Assembly (NCBI GenBank): GCA_032718475.1
Contig: JAUCBJ010008843.1
Location: forward strand, 1 to 43,621
Source of the DNA: Nemertoderma westbladi
Lineage: Eukaryota; Xenacoelomorpha; Nemertodermatida; Nemertodermatidae
DNA length: 43,621 bases
Direction of reading: 5' to 3'
A program made the translations under genes and the position numbers. Below the pieces are notes generated by a model. That model saw nothing but the letters and a program-made list of their open reading frames with translations. It did not search any database and was not told the DNA's origin. This document shows positions 9,651 to 20,788 of the stretch, one piece after another; position 1 is the first letter of the stretch; the number at the start of each line of letters is the position of its first letter.

Positions 9651-9806
9651 ATTCCCTCTCCAGAGGAAATTCGACGCAAATAAAGCCTGATTACTCTCAA
9701 AAATAATACAGAAACCTGTTCTATTGTGTTTAGTTTATTGTTTTGGTTAAAATAGCATACCACTGTAACCTGCTCCTTTCTCTAAATTGAGAATTTAAGA
9801 TTGAGG
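9651..9806 (-). mobile_element. Partial MITE of the ACTGGACGCAA family
   Basis: Matches the interior of 15907-16145 in reverse: ctctccagaggaaattcgac, actctcaaaaataa, aacctgttct, ttgttttggtt, ccactgtaacctgctcctt. Both termini are lost: the satellite adjoins on one side and LINE sequence follows. Confidence 0.65.
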
Positions 9807-9852
9807 CCGGGAGCCGGGATACTACTACAAGGATCGGCATGCTGCATTTTTA

Positions 9853-10945
9853 AGAATGCTGTGCCGGCATGTCGACAAAATTGCGCCGCCACAACTCCCT
9901 ATCACCCATGACATTTGCTAGATCATCCGCATCTTCAATGCCAGTGTCTTTTAAGATGCGTCTCAAGAAAGTCATGGGTTGTCCAGTCCACCATGCTTAT
10001 TCACTCCATGAGGCTGCCAAAGCACAAGATTATGCACTGGCTGGTCCTCACGGCGAAAGCAATGCCCTGCAAAGCGGAGGCGACTTTGTTCTAGTGTCAA
10101 GCTAGGGGGAACCAATGAGACACCTCTAATGTTATATAGTGTCTGGTTGGAGATCTGTGCATTGTACTTAACACAATGAACCCGGCGTAGCATTCTTGTG
10201 AATTCTTGTCCCCCTAGTGATTCTGAGAGTACTCCTTAAGTCATCAGCAAAGTCTAGATCAGTTAGGTACTTGGCAGGATTTCCTAGGCTTCTGGAGCCA
10301 GTAGGTGGAGCGTGGAGTTCGAGTTACCATCACCCCATCATCATTATGATGATCTAAGGACATGCGTAGAACATAGTCAACCACAATTATGAACAAGAAT
10401 GGCGCAAGTGTGTCTCCTTAGAGGACTCCCCATAATACTTCAAATGGTTCTGTGTCACTGTCAACAGTAGACACAAATGTTGTCGAACCATCGTATACTT
10501 ATCTGATTGCTGCAATAATTTCATCAGGAATCCCATATAATGAAAGTATGCTGAACATACGTGAGCGAGAGACTGAATCAAAGGCCTTGAAGAACTCAAC
10601 AAAGATAACAGCCAGATGCCTGTCTTTCTTTTTTGATAATTCTTCAATTATCCTTCTAAGTGCAAAAATTGGCTCCATGGTCCCACGACCTTTACGGAAC
10701 CCATTCTGATTTCCACGGAGCAGTCTCTCAATGGGATCCCTGATGCGATTTAATAGAATCCTATTGTATAGCTTTGCAGCAATCGAGATCAATGAGATTC
10801 CCCGAAAAGAACCATAGAGTGTTAGGTTGCTCTTCTTGGGAACTGGCACCAACTTATTTGTTTTCATTTCTTGTGGGACTCTTGTTGTTCGGTACATGTC
10901 TACTATGATGGGATAGATGAGCTTTAAACACTCAGGTATTTTGGG
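9853..10945 (-). mobile_element. Non-LTR retrotransposon remnant (reverse transcriptase and C-terminus)
   Basis: The minus-strand frame 10897-10499 carries RT fingers/palm motifs (KLVPVPKK, GNQNGFRKGRGT, and AVIFVEFFKAFDS where motif A lies). A GDTLAPFLFI block near 10400 has its preceding Gln codon changed to TAA. A DLDFADDL catalytic block near 10237-10260 is in a shifted frame. After a deletion near 10200 the C-terminal segment follows (RLRFAGHCFRREDQPV, then RILKDTGIEDADDL and DRELWRRN, to about 9853), typical of LINE pol ends. No endonuclease is visible. Stops and frame changes make it inactive. Clade not assigned. Confidence 0.82.
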
Positions 10946-11009
10946 GTATTTTATCTGGGGTAGACCTATTTATACTTTATAATGAATCAATAAAAAACTC
11001 AATAAACGC

Positions 11010-11247
11010 AATGAACTCAATAAAAATTCATCCCTCTCCTCCAGGGGGAATTTGACTCAAATAACATATGATTACTCTCAAAAATAAAACTGTAACCTGT
11101 TCATTTATGTTTAATTTATTGTTTTGGTTCAAATAACGTGCCACTGTTCCCTGCTCCTTTCCCTAAATTGAGAATTTAACATTGAGTCGGGTTATTAATT
11201 CGCCAAGGCGAGTTTTGCGTCCAGTTGCCCCCCCCCCCCCCCCCCCC
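11010..11247 (-). mobile_element. MITE, ACTGGACGCAA family, with C20 terminus
   Basis: Inverse of 15907-16145. The terminus ttgcgtccagttg is followed by C20 (11228-11247); the interior has actctcaaaaataaaactgt and the ccactgttccctgctccttt core. The other terminus is degraded (near 11010-11030). Confidence 0.68.
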
Positions 11248-11340
11248 AATCCCCGTCTCGATAAATAATAATTACATAATCATAAATTCACCCAAATATG
11301 CCGACTCTGTTAGCACAGAGCCAGAACCTGATATTGTAAT

Positions 11341-11600
11341 GTGGGGCGAGCCACGAAGTGAGTGAGCCTTAGCGTAGTGGTACCATTAATCAACCTGTGG
11401 GGCGAGCCACGAAGTGAGTGAGCCTTAGCGTAGTGGTACCATTAATCAACCTGTCGTTCTGTCGTTCTGTCGTGTTCAATTTTAAACGTTAATAACTCGG
11501 CCAATCTTTGATGAAATCTATCCAAACTTGGTACACATGTTGTTTGGCAAAAGTTTAGAAATTTTCCAAGTAGAATTTCAGTGTGGCCTTCGAGAAGCTA
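11341..11600 (+). repeat. Left arm of a large inverted repeat, with a 56-bp internal tandem
   Basis: The terminus GTGGGGCGAGCCACGAAGTG is followed by a module ending near aattttccaagtagaattt. The first 56 bp are duplicated in tandem (11341-11396, 11397-11452). The reverse complement occurs at 17740-17968. A small MITE at 37773-38095 has the same 14-base end. Confidence 0.8.
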
Positions 11601-12429
11601 AGATAATAGCAGTTAATTAGTTAATTAAGTTATTACGGTAAAAACACCATTTTCAACCTGCCTTTTAAAGGAAATTAATTGTTTTACAGTATAAGATTTA
11701 AATAATTATAATTAAAAACTATACAGATGTAATCCCCATACGCCATTCTATTATAGTTTTTAATTAGTTCAAGTGATTTGCTTTAATAATTGTGTCTTTA
11801 ATTGATCTAAAGTAATTAAAACGGCAAAAAAAATTTATTCTCATTAAATACTGCTCATTTATTGGCCAACATGCTGGTACATAGATGGGATGTGTGTGTC
11901 ATTCCCAGTTGCTGGGAATGATTATTGGTCAAGTCTCTGCTGCTGGCTGGGAGTTGTTGCTAAGACTAACCAGAGAGGAATAGTAATAGACAACCAGTAT
12001 TGCTATTCCAGCCCAGACAGCATTCTTTAAATTCACTATAAATGTTGTATTGCTATCTCAGGTGAATGACAGATATCATAACATAAATACTATCCATGGC
12101 ATGGCTGTTGTGTAGGCTTCTGAAATAGTTTATTCCACAATGTATATGTCTGGTTATTTTTTAATTGAATTTTTGCAAAGTAGTAAAATTAATGTTCTTA
12201 AAAATAATATTATTATTTTATATGTAACCTAGGAAATTAGCTACATTTTTTCGCTGCAGCTTTAAGAGTGTACATTAATTTAATATTATTTCAATACCCA
12301 TATTACTACATCGGCATAAGATGCGTTGGCGTTGTATCACACATCTCCACATATCACACATATCCACATAGATGTATCAACAGTTACTCGCACAGTTTCG
12401 AAACTTCGCATAGTTATAACTGTATAAAG
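11601..12429. other. Non-coding, AT-rich
   Basis: No supported gene. A perfect 9-bp stem (CATTCCCAG-ttg-CTGGGAATG) lies at 11899-11919. The open frame 12268-12561 overlaps a repeat unit and has no recognisable domain. Confidence 0.5.
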
Positions 12430-12722
12430 ATCGTCAGTCTGCGTTTAGGAAAAATATTTTATAACAAAACAGGACAAGCGACGAGCGCAACGAGGCATAT
12501 AATGAAGACGAGTACTGCGTTGACTAAATTATTATATAAACCACCTGGCTTCACATATTGATCGCATCCCTAGTTATTATTATTATAAAGAACGTCCTAG
12601 CCTGCGTTTAAGAAATATATTTAAATACAAAACAGGACGAACGCAACGAGGCTTATAATGAATACGAGTACTGCGTTTATTATATTCCTATAAACCACCT
12701 GGCTTTGCATATTGAACGTGCG
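12430..12722 (+). repeat. Diverged tandem duplication of the foldback element's outer end
   Basis: The block with ctgcgtttagg, aaaacaggac, cgcaacgaggc, atgaagacgagtactgcg and ataaaccacctggct at 12430-12563 recurs at 12591-12722 as the outer part of the left inverted repeat. Confidence 0.7.
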
Positions 12723-14720
12723 ATTGGAAATAAGTTCGTGCTACCCTTCCGTGGGTGGTAGATGTCGCGGTTATGTATTGGTGGTTGGGAAGGGTGGGGG
12801 GGGGGGGGGGGATTAAAAGGGGTGAACACGTACTGTCCCCCTTTCTTTGATTGATTGGTGGTGTGGGTAAATTTCTCAAAACCTGATTTTGTGATACAGT
12901 CGCTCAATTTTAATTTGTATCTCATAACTGGGCCTCGTGCTGCGCGAAGGCCCCACGAACGTGTTTTCAGTTACTAACGCCCTCGAATTCAGACCCAGCT
13001 ACTAGAAATAGGCCGCTCTGCCTAATCTGAATTTCATCAGTATACCGAACTCGTTCGAGACAGAGTGTCGCTATTTAATAGCTACCTCTCGCCCTGTAAC
13101 TGTAACAGACCCAGCTACTAACTATAGAACTATAATTAGGAGTTAGGACGCTTTCATACAGAACATTGCCATTTCATAATGACTCTAACCTGAAGCTACA
13201 CAAAGGAAAAGGTGAGAAGTGATTATCTAATAATAACATACAAAATCCGATTATTATACATACAGTTGCTCCATTTAACAAAGCCGCATCCAACTAACTC
13301 CCTTATTACGTATTAGCCTGTGCTGTCTCAATGCCTCAGTGGGTGGTCTCTACTACAACTGCAAGGCCGGACTCAGCTCCGGGTAAGTTAATAATCTGTC
13401 AATAATAAAAATGAAGCGAGCCGACATTTAGTAAGAGCAGCCAAATGGATGGCCAAGGAGACAGACTGTCTGGATTGAGCTGACTCGAGTTAAATCGCTT
13501 CACCAAAATTACCAAACAGCACATAGGAATACACTACATTTTTTTTGGCGATTTTGGTCATTTTGGCCGCCAAAACGACTAAGTTAATGCTTATTGGGAT
13601 TGGGACTGTATTACACACAACCCAATGATGCTTATTTTATCATCATCATCATTCAAATAAATTAAATAATGTCTTTCGATTCCGATATGGTTATGCCAAT
13701 AGTAAGACATTCATTTTTTTGCAGAAGATGGTGAGCCGTATATTATTATTGATTATAAAATTTTCCGTCGGGGTGATGATAATTATAAAATAGTTTTTTC
13801 TGAAAAAGCCAGGAAAGTTTTAAGCACAATTGATATTGATGCTTCTGAAAATACCATTCATCTCTTAGATTACAACGTAAAAGATGATCACGGAGGAAAA
13901 TTAATCAACATCTTACTATTATCGATGATAGATGGGTTAATTGTTATTACACAATACAACGAGGCTGGTGAAAAGTTTGAAATACAACTAAATCGACATA
14001 ATCCCTTCGAAATTATGTCTTTCTTTATTGTAATGATTTCAAAAGAATCCTTTGTCGAGACTGAAGAATTAACAGATAATGTTGAATTTGTTGATAATAT
14101 CATTGATTCTTGACTTTTTCCATTTCCGTTTCGTACAACGCTCTCCTTCACCTTGATGAAGGGTTGTATCGCGTTAAACGGGACGACCATCTGGTTGGAT
14201 AGTGATATTAGGTGTCCGCGTCACAATCCGGCTAGGTAAGATGGGCGGCTAGCTAGAAATCACTGTCGGAGTGTTACCGATTAATTGTTAGGGTAGCACT
14301 AGATCTTTGAACAGTGAATACACGTTCGTGGGGCCTTCGCGCAGCACGAGGCCCAGTTATGAGATACAAATTAAAATTGTGCGACTGTATCACAAAATCA
14401 GGTTATGAGAGATTAACCAACACCACCAATTAATCAAAGAAAGGGGGACAGTACGTGTTCACCCCTTTTAATCTGCACCCCCCCGCCCCCTCCCTTCCCA
14501 CCCACCAATACATAACCGCGACATCTACCACCCACGGAAGGGTAGCACGAACTTATTTCCAAACGCACGTTCAATATGCAAAGCCAGGTGGTTTATAGGA
14601 ATATAATCAATGCAGTACTCGTCTTCATTATAAGCCTCTTTGCGTTCGACCTGTTTTGTATTAAAATATATTTATTAAACGCAGGCTGACGCTCTTTATA
14701 ATAATAATACCTAGGGATGC
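12564..14720. mobile_element. Foldback-like element with 400-bp terminal inverted repeats
   Basis: 12564-12963 and 14321-14720 are reverse complements of each other with scattered differences. The outer end is gcatccctag and the inner end is ccacgaacgtg. The arms include a G-rich run (12797-12811) that is degraded in the right arm. The 1.36-kb interior carries the small ORF at 13669-14113. No transposase is present, so the element is non-autonomous or degraded. Long inverted repeats occur in foldback, MULE-like and Maverick-type elements; I cannot choose between them. No clear target-site duplication was found. Confidence 0.78.
13669..14113 (+). pseudogene. Small acidic ORF inside the foldback element, one frameshift
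   Basis: An ATG at 13669 opens a frame that reaches a T7 run (13714-13720); from there the reading continues in another frame, open from 13706, to the TGA at 14111-14113. The long part is about 135 codons, AT-rich in codons, rich in Asp/Glu/Ile, with blocks EDGEPYIIIDYK and VITQYNEAGEKFEIQL. I recognise no family. The last 62 codons plus 11 bases are found again at 28647-28853 attached to a different upstream reading frame. It may be a captured host or virus-like gene piece. A single-base slip at the T run, or an error there, explains the frame change; alternatively gcag at 13721-13724 is a splice acceptor. Confidence 0.5.
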
Positions 14721-15051
14721 CAGCTTCCAGACTTTCAATCTTTACTGCCGCGCAAACCCCGCAGAGGAAGTTTTGGTTTGAGAGATCAAGCCCATCGGCA
14801 ATTGGTGTTTCAATTTCGGTCCAGGAACTCTGACAATGGGAGCATTCAATCTTAGCTGTGGTCCATTCCCGTGGTTTCGGCTTCCTTTTCTTCGTCCCAA
14901 TGACAGATTCTTCTGAAGACGTTCGATTCGCTTTCAGTTTATTGTTGGCGTTTGTGTTTTGAAGTTGTATTCGAGTGGACAGTCGCGCCGGTTTCGAGGT
15001 AACCATACCGACCTGTGATAAGCGTTGGTTTTGTTGAGTGTCGGTATTCAT
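14593..15051 (-). CDS. Hypothetical protein with a CX2C...CX2C zinc module
   Basis: A 152-codon frame. The N-terminal half is polar and ends in a basic KKRKPKPREW patch. Then come CSHCQSSW and, 21 residues on, CGVCAAVKIESLEA. This spacing resembles PHD/RING-like or zinc-ribbon modules followed by the start of a coiled coil, as in ORF1 proteins of several animal LINEs; that assignment is inference. The last 40 or so codons are encoded by the right inverted repeat of the foldback element, so the natural C-terminus is probably lost. The start codon has no special support. Confidence 0.35.
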   Translation of the reverse strand: MNTDTQQNQRLSQVGMVTSKPARLSTRIQLQNTNANNKLKANRTSSEESVIGTKKRKPKPREWTTAKIECSHCQSSWTEIETPIADGLDLSNQNFLCGVCAAVKIESLEAGIPRYYYYKERQPAFNKYILIQNRSNAKRLIMKTSTALIIFL

Positions 15052-15906
15052 CTTCTCTCACCTCTTCAATGTCAGATGTTGCAAATACTGATAACACGAA
15101 TAACGGTATATATTTCAATACTTGTCAATAGTAATATATATAATTTAGATAACTATTTTATATCTGTACTGTTGAGCAAACTCTACATAAATTTCAACCT
15201 GTGTATCGCCGGTAGGGCTGTTGCTGTGCAAGTGCTAGTTGCCACCGGTCAGCCGGTACCGGTAGTAGGGTGGTACCATGGCCTACTACACACAGGCCAT
15301 GACAAGGACTTTGCTGTGAAATTAGCGTAGGCTGACTGGTGACTGATGAATTATCAAATATTATATTTTCCATGAATGCAGGGTCCATATTTAAAAGAAG
15401 ATGACTAGATTTTCGTAAAGAATTTAATTGAAACAGTATTTTTAATAATTATAATAAATTAATTATCGCTCGAGTTCCTGCAGCTTTTATTCGTGGCAGG
15501 AATGTTTGAACGCTAATAAGTCGGTCAATCATGGATGAAATGGAACCAAACTTGGTACACTTGTAGTCTTAAAAAAATGTAGAAATTCTACACACAGACA
15601 GACTTCTACAGTTCCCCGGTCTGCCGCTAGGGGGCGAATTAACAGAAACGTAAAAATAGCTGTAATTATAGAACCAACGATCAGATTCATCTGAAATTTA
15701 GTAGTAGTTACCTAAGAGCATTGCTTAATTATAAATTCTACAGAGACTTTTACAGTTCCTGTCTGCCGCTAGTGGGGAATTGTTAGAGCTCCAGTTCAAC
15801 GTGCTTAGCATGGTATAATAAACAATCAATTAATTATTTTATTCAATACAGTAATTATAACAGTAAAATGCAATGTATTCTATTTTTTAGTGAAATCAAG
15901 AGATAG
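15052..15906. other. Non-coding, with two diverged 150-bp repeats
   Basis: 15505-15640 and 15655-15790 share the order aacc-aa-ctt, ttctacagttcc, tgccgctag-ggg. The first also resembles the inverted-repeat module at 11490-11545 (aactcggccaatc, ccaaacttggtacac). No gene seen. Confidence 0.5.
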
Positions 15907-16145
15907 GAGGGGGGTGGGACTGGACGCAAATCCCATCTTGGCGAATTAATATCCCGCCTCAATATTAATTTCTAAATTTTGGGAAAGGAGCAGGTTACAG
16001 TGGCACGTTATTTTAACCAAAACAATAAAGTAAACACAATAGAACAGGTTACAGTTTTATTTTTGAGAGTAATCAGCTGTTGTTATTTGCGTCCAATTTC
16101 CCCTGGAGAGGGATGAATTTTTATTGCGTCCAGCCCCCCCCCCCC
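15907..16145 (+). mobile_element. MITE, ACTGGACGCAA family, best-preserved copy
   Basis: A G-rich stretch then ACTGGACGCAA (15919-15929) at one end; TTGCGTCCAG (16124-16133) then C12 (16134-16145) at the other. These form terminal inverted repeats capped by homopolymer G/C. The interior has gggaaaggagcaggttacag, ttttaaccaaaacaata and tatttttgagagtaatcagc. It is non-coding. Copies lie at 9651, 11010 and 42608, and the core occurs in the 5' flank of the zinc-finger gene. Confidence 0.8.
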
Positions 16146-16194
16146 TATCTTGAAATCAAATACCAAAAATATATTTATTATATGAACAATCTAT

Positions 16195-16625
16195 TTGGAA
16201 ATTGTAAGTTCGGCCTATCTCTTTACCATAAGCTCAGTATCTTTATCTGGTGTGTTTTTATTATTTTACCAATTATTTAATATGTTTGATAGAATTGAAC
16301 AACACCGCCCAACACAACCAACTCTCTATCCGCCTCGAGCATCGAGAATACGAGAAACTCGATCGAAATACCTGCTTATCCCAGTAGTATCCGTCCGTAG
16401 TCAGAGTCACCGGACCGCTGCGGTTTACTCCCGTAGAACAGTAGAATTCCCGCAGCTTCCGACCCAATTCGACAACGAATTCGCTTCACACTTTCGCGTC
16501 ACAGAGAACGTAATCCAGTGCGATAACGTCTGCCCAACGTTCAACCATTTCCCCCAGGCGATCCCAGGATCCGGGCCGCCGCTAAACCCAGATCGCAATC
16601 CTCGTCGATTCGTCCAGTCGTCGAC
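16195..16625 (+). CDS. Possible coding exon ending at a strong splice donor
   Basis: An open frame with Arg/Pro/Ser-rich sequence (start at 16195 or 16282) reaches gtcgac|GTAAGT, a good donor, at 16625/16626. The first 30 residues from 16195 are hydrophobic, which could be a signal anchor, but in-frame use is unproven. No domain is recognised and no partner exon was found in the following kilobase. Minus-strand frames overlap it. Low support. Confidence 0.2.
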
Positions 16626-16639
16626 GTAAGTCAGTAAGT

Positions 16640-17739
16640 GGGACTCTTCCCACCGCACTCCAAGGTGGGTGACCGGAGTGAGGCATGATGAACTTGGCAG
16701 TGGCCCGCATTACGATCTGACCGACCGCCGTATTCCCAGTGTCTGAGTGTAGTAAATACCCAAATAGAATCGTACTGACAAACAAGCAATTCCGTAGTAT
16801 TCCCCCGTTAATCACCTCTTGAAGCAACTCGGCTGCTCGGGTCCAGATACATCGGACTGTCGGGAGCGTTTCAGACATCAGACAGTAATGGAGCGGCATT
16901 TGCGAATATTTCCAATGGTTTTATAATAAATAAGGGGATTCAACAGTTCAATGCTAAAACAAATGGATTATTCCTAACCCCACCCCAATACAGCAATATA
17001 CCTAACAGTATATAGCTTAGGTACCACAGTCTGACTAGCTTTAAATATTAGAGTATGAAAATTATTATAGGACCCTCATGGAAACGAGGTATATACCTCA
17101 TGAGGCTATCCTTACACCAGAACCTTTTATTTAAGTAAATAAACATTTTATAAGTTGACTATCTACATAAATCAGTATTGGTGCTCCTAAATATCTAGTG
17201 TTATTAGGCCTACTTGTACTGTAGGCCTAATATCGTAACGTAATCTTTATAAATGTATTATTGTGAATTTTAAAAGGTTTAATTATGTGTAAAAAACAAT
17301 CAATCAATCAAACCATAATCAGCACAGTAAGCCTACGCATGGGTGGTACCTACGGTGCGCACTACAACGGCTGAACGGCAGTACAGCAATACGGTGTACC
17401 GTGCCAATGACTGAATGATTAGCGGTAACTACTGAACTATCTAAACTATTATATTATTATTACCGGTACTAGGCTAATTAGGCCTAAACTATAATCACCG
17501 CAAGGGTTTCCGGGGCCATGTTTAGATTACATGATATGGCATGTCTGCAGTGTATGGTACCGGCTGACCTGTATTACAGCCTGACAGTACCGGTACAAAT
17601 GGTACATGCAGATTGGCAGACAGCCCCTATGTTTTGCAAAATTTGTCAGAAAACCAGCTGATTTATCCTACAGTAATAATAATTTAACGCATGTTAATTT
17701 TGGATAAATAAATATATTATAACTACAATAACAGTTACA
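16640..17739. other. No gene seen
   Basis: AT-rich intergenic DNA with several TACCGGTA and TAGGCCTA palindromes. A 105-codon minus-strand frame (16899-16582) has no recognisable domain and is not called. Confidence 0.45.
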
Positions 17740-17968
17740 CTGATGCTGCACGAAGGCCCCACGCAAATTCTACTTGGAAAATTTTCAAACTTTTGCCAAA
17801 CAACATGTGTACCAAGTTTGGATAGATTTCATCAAGGATTGGCCGAGTTATTAACGTTTAAAATAAAATACTGAAAAAAAACGCGACAGAACGACAGAAC
17901 GACAGAACGACAGGTTGATTAATGGTACCACTACGCTAAGGCTCTCTCACTTCGTGGCTCGCCCCACA
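17740..17968 (-). repeat. Right arm of the large inverted repeat
   Basis: Reverse complement of 11397-11600, including gacagaacgacag repeats and the terminus ending cgccccac. The 11341-17968 interval is therefore a candidate 6.6-kb element or a site of two independent insertions. Confidence 0.8.
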
Positions 17969-19120
17969 GTCCGCGAGGATCCGCGACACCACCAGGATCG
18001 CAGGTCTGAGGTCCAACTCCAGGATCGTTCGAGCCGAGTGAGCATAGGTGATACGTCAAACAAGTTTCGCTCGAAACTCCAGTAAATATAACGAGCACAA
18101 CTGTGTTTAACACAACGTTTCCGTGGATGTTTATGTCTTTTCGTTTATTGGCTGGGTCTAGGGCATTTATCGTAATAATACCAAAGACGCACGTCTTGAA
18201 GGAGAAACGCGGGTGATATTTATTTGTTGTTATAATGCTTCTATCAAGAATTCCAAATATATGTTGGAGTTACCGCGTTTATTTGTTTCTTTAACCCTAT
18301 CCATACCGGGGGGGGGACTTTTGGAGACGCACTTTATTTGATTGCTTGGTTCAAAGCCAATCCACATTTATTGCAAGTGAAATTCCGTTACTTTTCCTAA
18401 AATTTATTATTCTTTATCTTAAAACAAAAATTAATTTTCATATTATTATTTATGACCATGAAAATGACTCGTAAACTGACCTGTCTCTGAAACTGTCATA
18501 TTATTGCTGAACTATTATAGGCGGGAAATTTAAAATTCAATCAATTTAATATAAATTTAAAATCAATTTAAACATAATTATAGTATATAAATATTATATT
18601 TCAGCATTAGTGTGTGGCATATTTGGATAGAGGAATAAATTTTGTATCTAAAACTTTTTACTTTAAAGTAATATCATTAAACCACACAAAGTTATATGCT
18701 TCCAAACTTTACGTCCCCAAAAGTCCCCCCCCCGGTAGGTGGAGCGTCTAAAGTACCCCGGTATGGATAGGGTTAATGTCTTTTCTTTCGAGTCGATTTC
18801 GAATAGGATTTTCGCATTAGAATTTTGGTTTATCGTTTCGACTCCTCTGGGTAGGATATGTTCGACATAGTCCGTATCGTGTAAATCGATAGAATGGCCA
18901 ATGGTTAAGAAGTCCATATACATACCATTACAATGCGTGTAGCGAGCGGTGAATTTTCCATAGTCCAATTCACGCGTAAGTTACTTCCAGGAAATCGTAG
19001 GTTCGATATAACGACCATCATCCTTCGTAGTAGTTGGACTAGTATCACCGCGTATCAAGCTATCAACAAACGTTTGAAAGTAGAGTATATCGCTCCCCGA
19101 TACCAAGACCATCTTCTATC
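17940..19120 (-). pseudogene. Unrecognised old gene split by a TTAA MITE
   Basis: On the minus strand a frame before the MITE (about 19075-18777) encodes blocks such as LDYGKFTARYTHCNGMYMDF and HILPRGVETINQNSNAKILF, with an in-frame stop near 18983. After the MITE a frame from about 18260 to 17931 continues in the same style (VFGIITINALDPANKRKDIN, NTVVLVIFTG) until it enters the inverted repeat. A stop and frame change separate the parts even without the MITE. The style suggests a structural or virus-like protein, but I cannot name a family. It is clearly non-functional as it stands. Confidence 0.4.
18295..18772. mobile_element. piggyBac-like MITE (TTAA target site)
   Basis: CCCTATCCATACCGG at 18295 is mirrored by CCGGTATGGATAGGG ending at 18772. 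Both ends are flanked by TTAA (18291-18294 and 18773-18776). Subterminal segments (ggggggggacttttgg) are also inverted. It is 478 bp, AT-rich inside and non-coding. TTAA target duplication and CCC-starting ends are the known hallmarks of the piggyBac superfamily. Confidence 0.88.
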
Positions 19121-20788
19121 AACTCCGTCATATCTGCTATATATGAGTTTATCCATACTATAATGAGTTTATATTTAGGCTAGCGAGCGTCGCTGCCTAC
19201 CCCAATCAGCCCCTGGACAGTGCGAGATCCTCAGCACCGATGTGTCGTCGCCGCTGTACTTTCGCCAACGACGTAGCTGCACAACGACAACGACAACCGG
19301 CACAAGTCACTCGACTGTCCGTCCCAAAGGCTTAGATACACCTCAGGTTCTTACTGGAGAGTTAGGGTTACTTTCACAATTGCGACTCGCTACTGTAAAC
19401 ACACCTTAGTATTAACATTCGCCTATAAACTCACAAATACCACACACACAACTTGTCACAAATTACACACACTCGGGTCACTTGTCCGTTAGTCAGTGCC
19501 TTCCAGAATGTCACTGTATTATTGTGTATCCTTGGATACTAGCAGTGCGCTATTTATTCCCTATGCTATTCAATGGGACAAGCTTTCTATTGTTCTTTTA
19601 ACTCAATTCTAATTCTAGCGTGGTTGTTGCTATGGTGACATTATGCAAAGCTAGCGGTAGAATTAGGGTAATTCCAATGCATACAGCTCTGGGATGTTAT
19701 TTAATAGTAATTCTTTAATGGTCAATGTCCTGTTTTATACATGGCTTTATGAATTTTATCGGCTATTGGCTATGTTTGGGAGACTTTCGCACACTCATAC
19801 GCATAATAAGATAAATCTCCGCTCCCTTGATCTATTAATTAATGGAATTTTGGGAATGTTATAAATTGCGTAAAAATGGCAATTTATTAAATTCATTAAA
19901 AGGCATGAATTTAAATTTATTCCCTGAAATTTTATTATTTGGTAATTAAATTGACATATTTTGATTCTAGAACATGTCTGGGGACACAAGATCCTTAATT
20001 CTATGACAATTGTCTTTTTAAGAATATCGGTAAATGCTACGATATCTTAATTGACTAGAATTGTTGAAGGATCTGAATTTTACAGATTTTGATTTATTAG
20101 ATTTGCAAATATTAAATAATTAATATTTGAGATGGGCACCGATTTATTCCAGAACTTGTCTGGGGACGTTAACCACTGATTCTAGAATTTGTCTTTCAAG
20201 TATATCGGTGGGTGCCGCGATATCTTAATCGACTAGAATTACAGATGGTCAAAGGGTTTAACAGATTTATTTTGCGTTATACGCTACTGTTAAAGGGACA
20301 TCACGCTACTATATGTATTATTTAATATACGGTATGAGAGCAATATCGCACGAAGCAATGTCAGTGTGAAGAGGCAAGTCGTTTCCAAGGTCTACCCAGA
20401 GCTTGGTTTAGCCGAGACACGAGGATCTGAACTTTGCATTCCTAATACTCTGCCTACCTATAATACTTGAATATAGTAGTGGCTTTATTGTACTTTAATA
20501 AGTACGGATATTTCATCTTACTGTAGTCACGTATTTATAATATGATACGGACAGTAAGGAAAGAGAAAAATAATTATTTCTCGCCGTCGCACTAAACATA
20601 TAATATACGTAATTAAATAATAAACGCGAATATATATTGCACTAATCTACTAAATAATCTCTAAAATACCATACTACTAAATAAAATTAAATAAAACGAT
20701 TAAAATAAAATTACATAATAATACATACATAAATATAAAAATAAAACAAATACAAAATAATAGAGTCACACACCCACTCCATATGTTG
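19121..20788. other. No gene; diverged tandem repeat at 19970-20285
   Basis: Two units share aac(a/t)tgtctggggac, ttctaga/tgac, aatatcgg, cgatatctta and gactagaat (about 19970-20075 and 20150-20250). The rest is AT-rich. This is where the 3' end or LTR of the minus-strand BEL element would be expected, but I found no direct repeat shared with 25200-28400. Confidence 0.45.

Noticed and set aside
8610-9763. Several proline/cysteine-rich open frames on both strands
   Set aside because: They are the satellite unit read in different frames; no start context, and the periodicity follows the DNA repeat.
12268-12561. 97-codon plus frame as a gene
   Set aside because: Its 3' half is a diverged copy of the foldback element's outer arm; the frame looks incidental.
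18933-19163. 76-codon plus frame
   Set aside because: Opposite strand of the decayed gene, no recognisable content.
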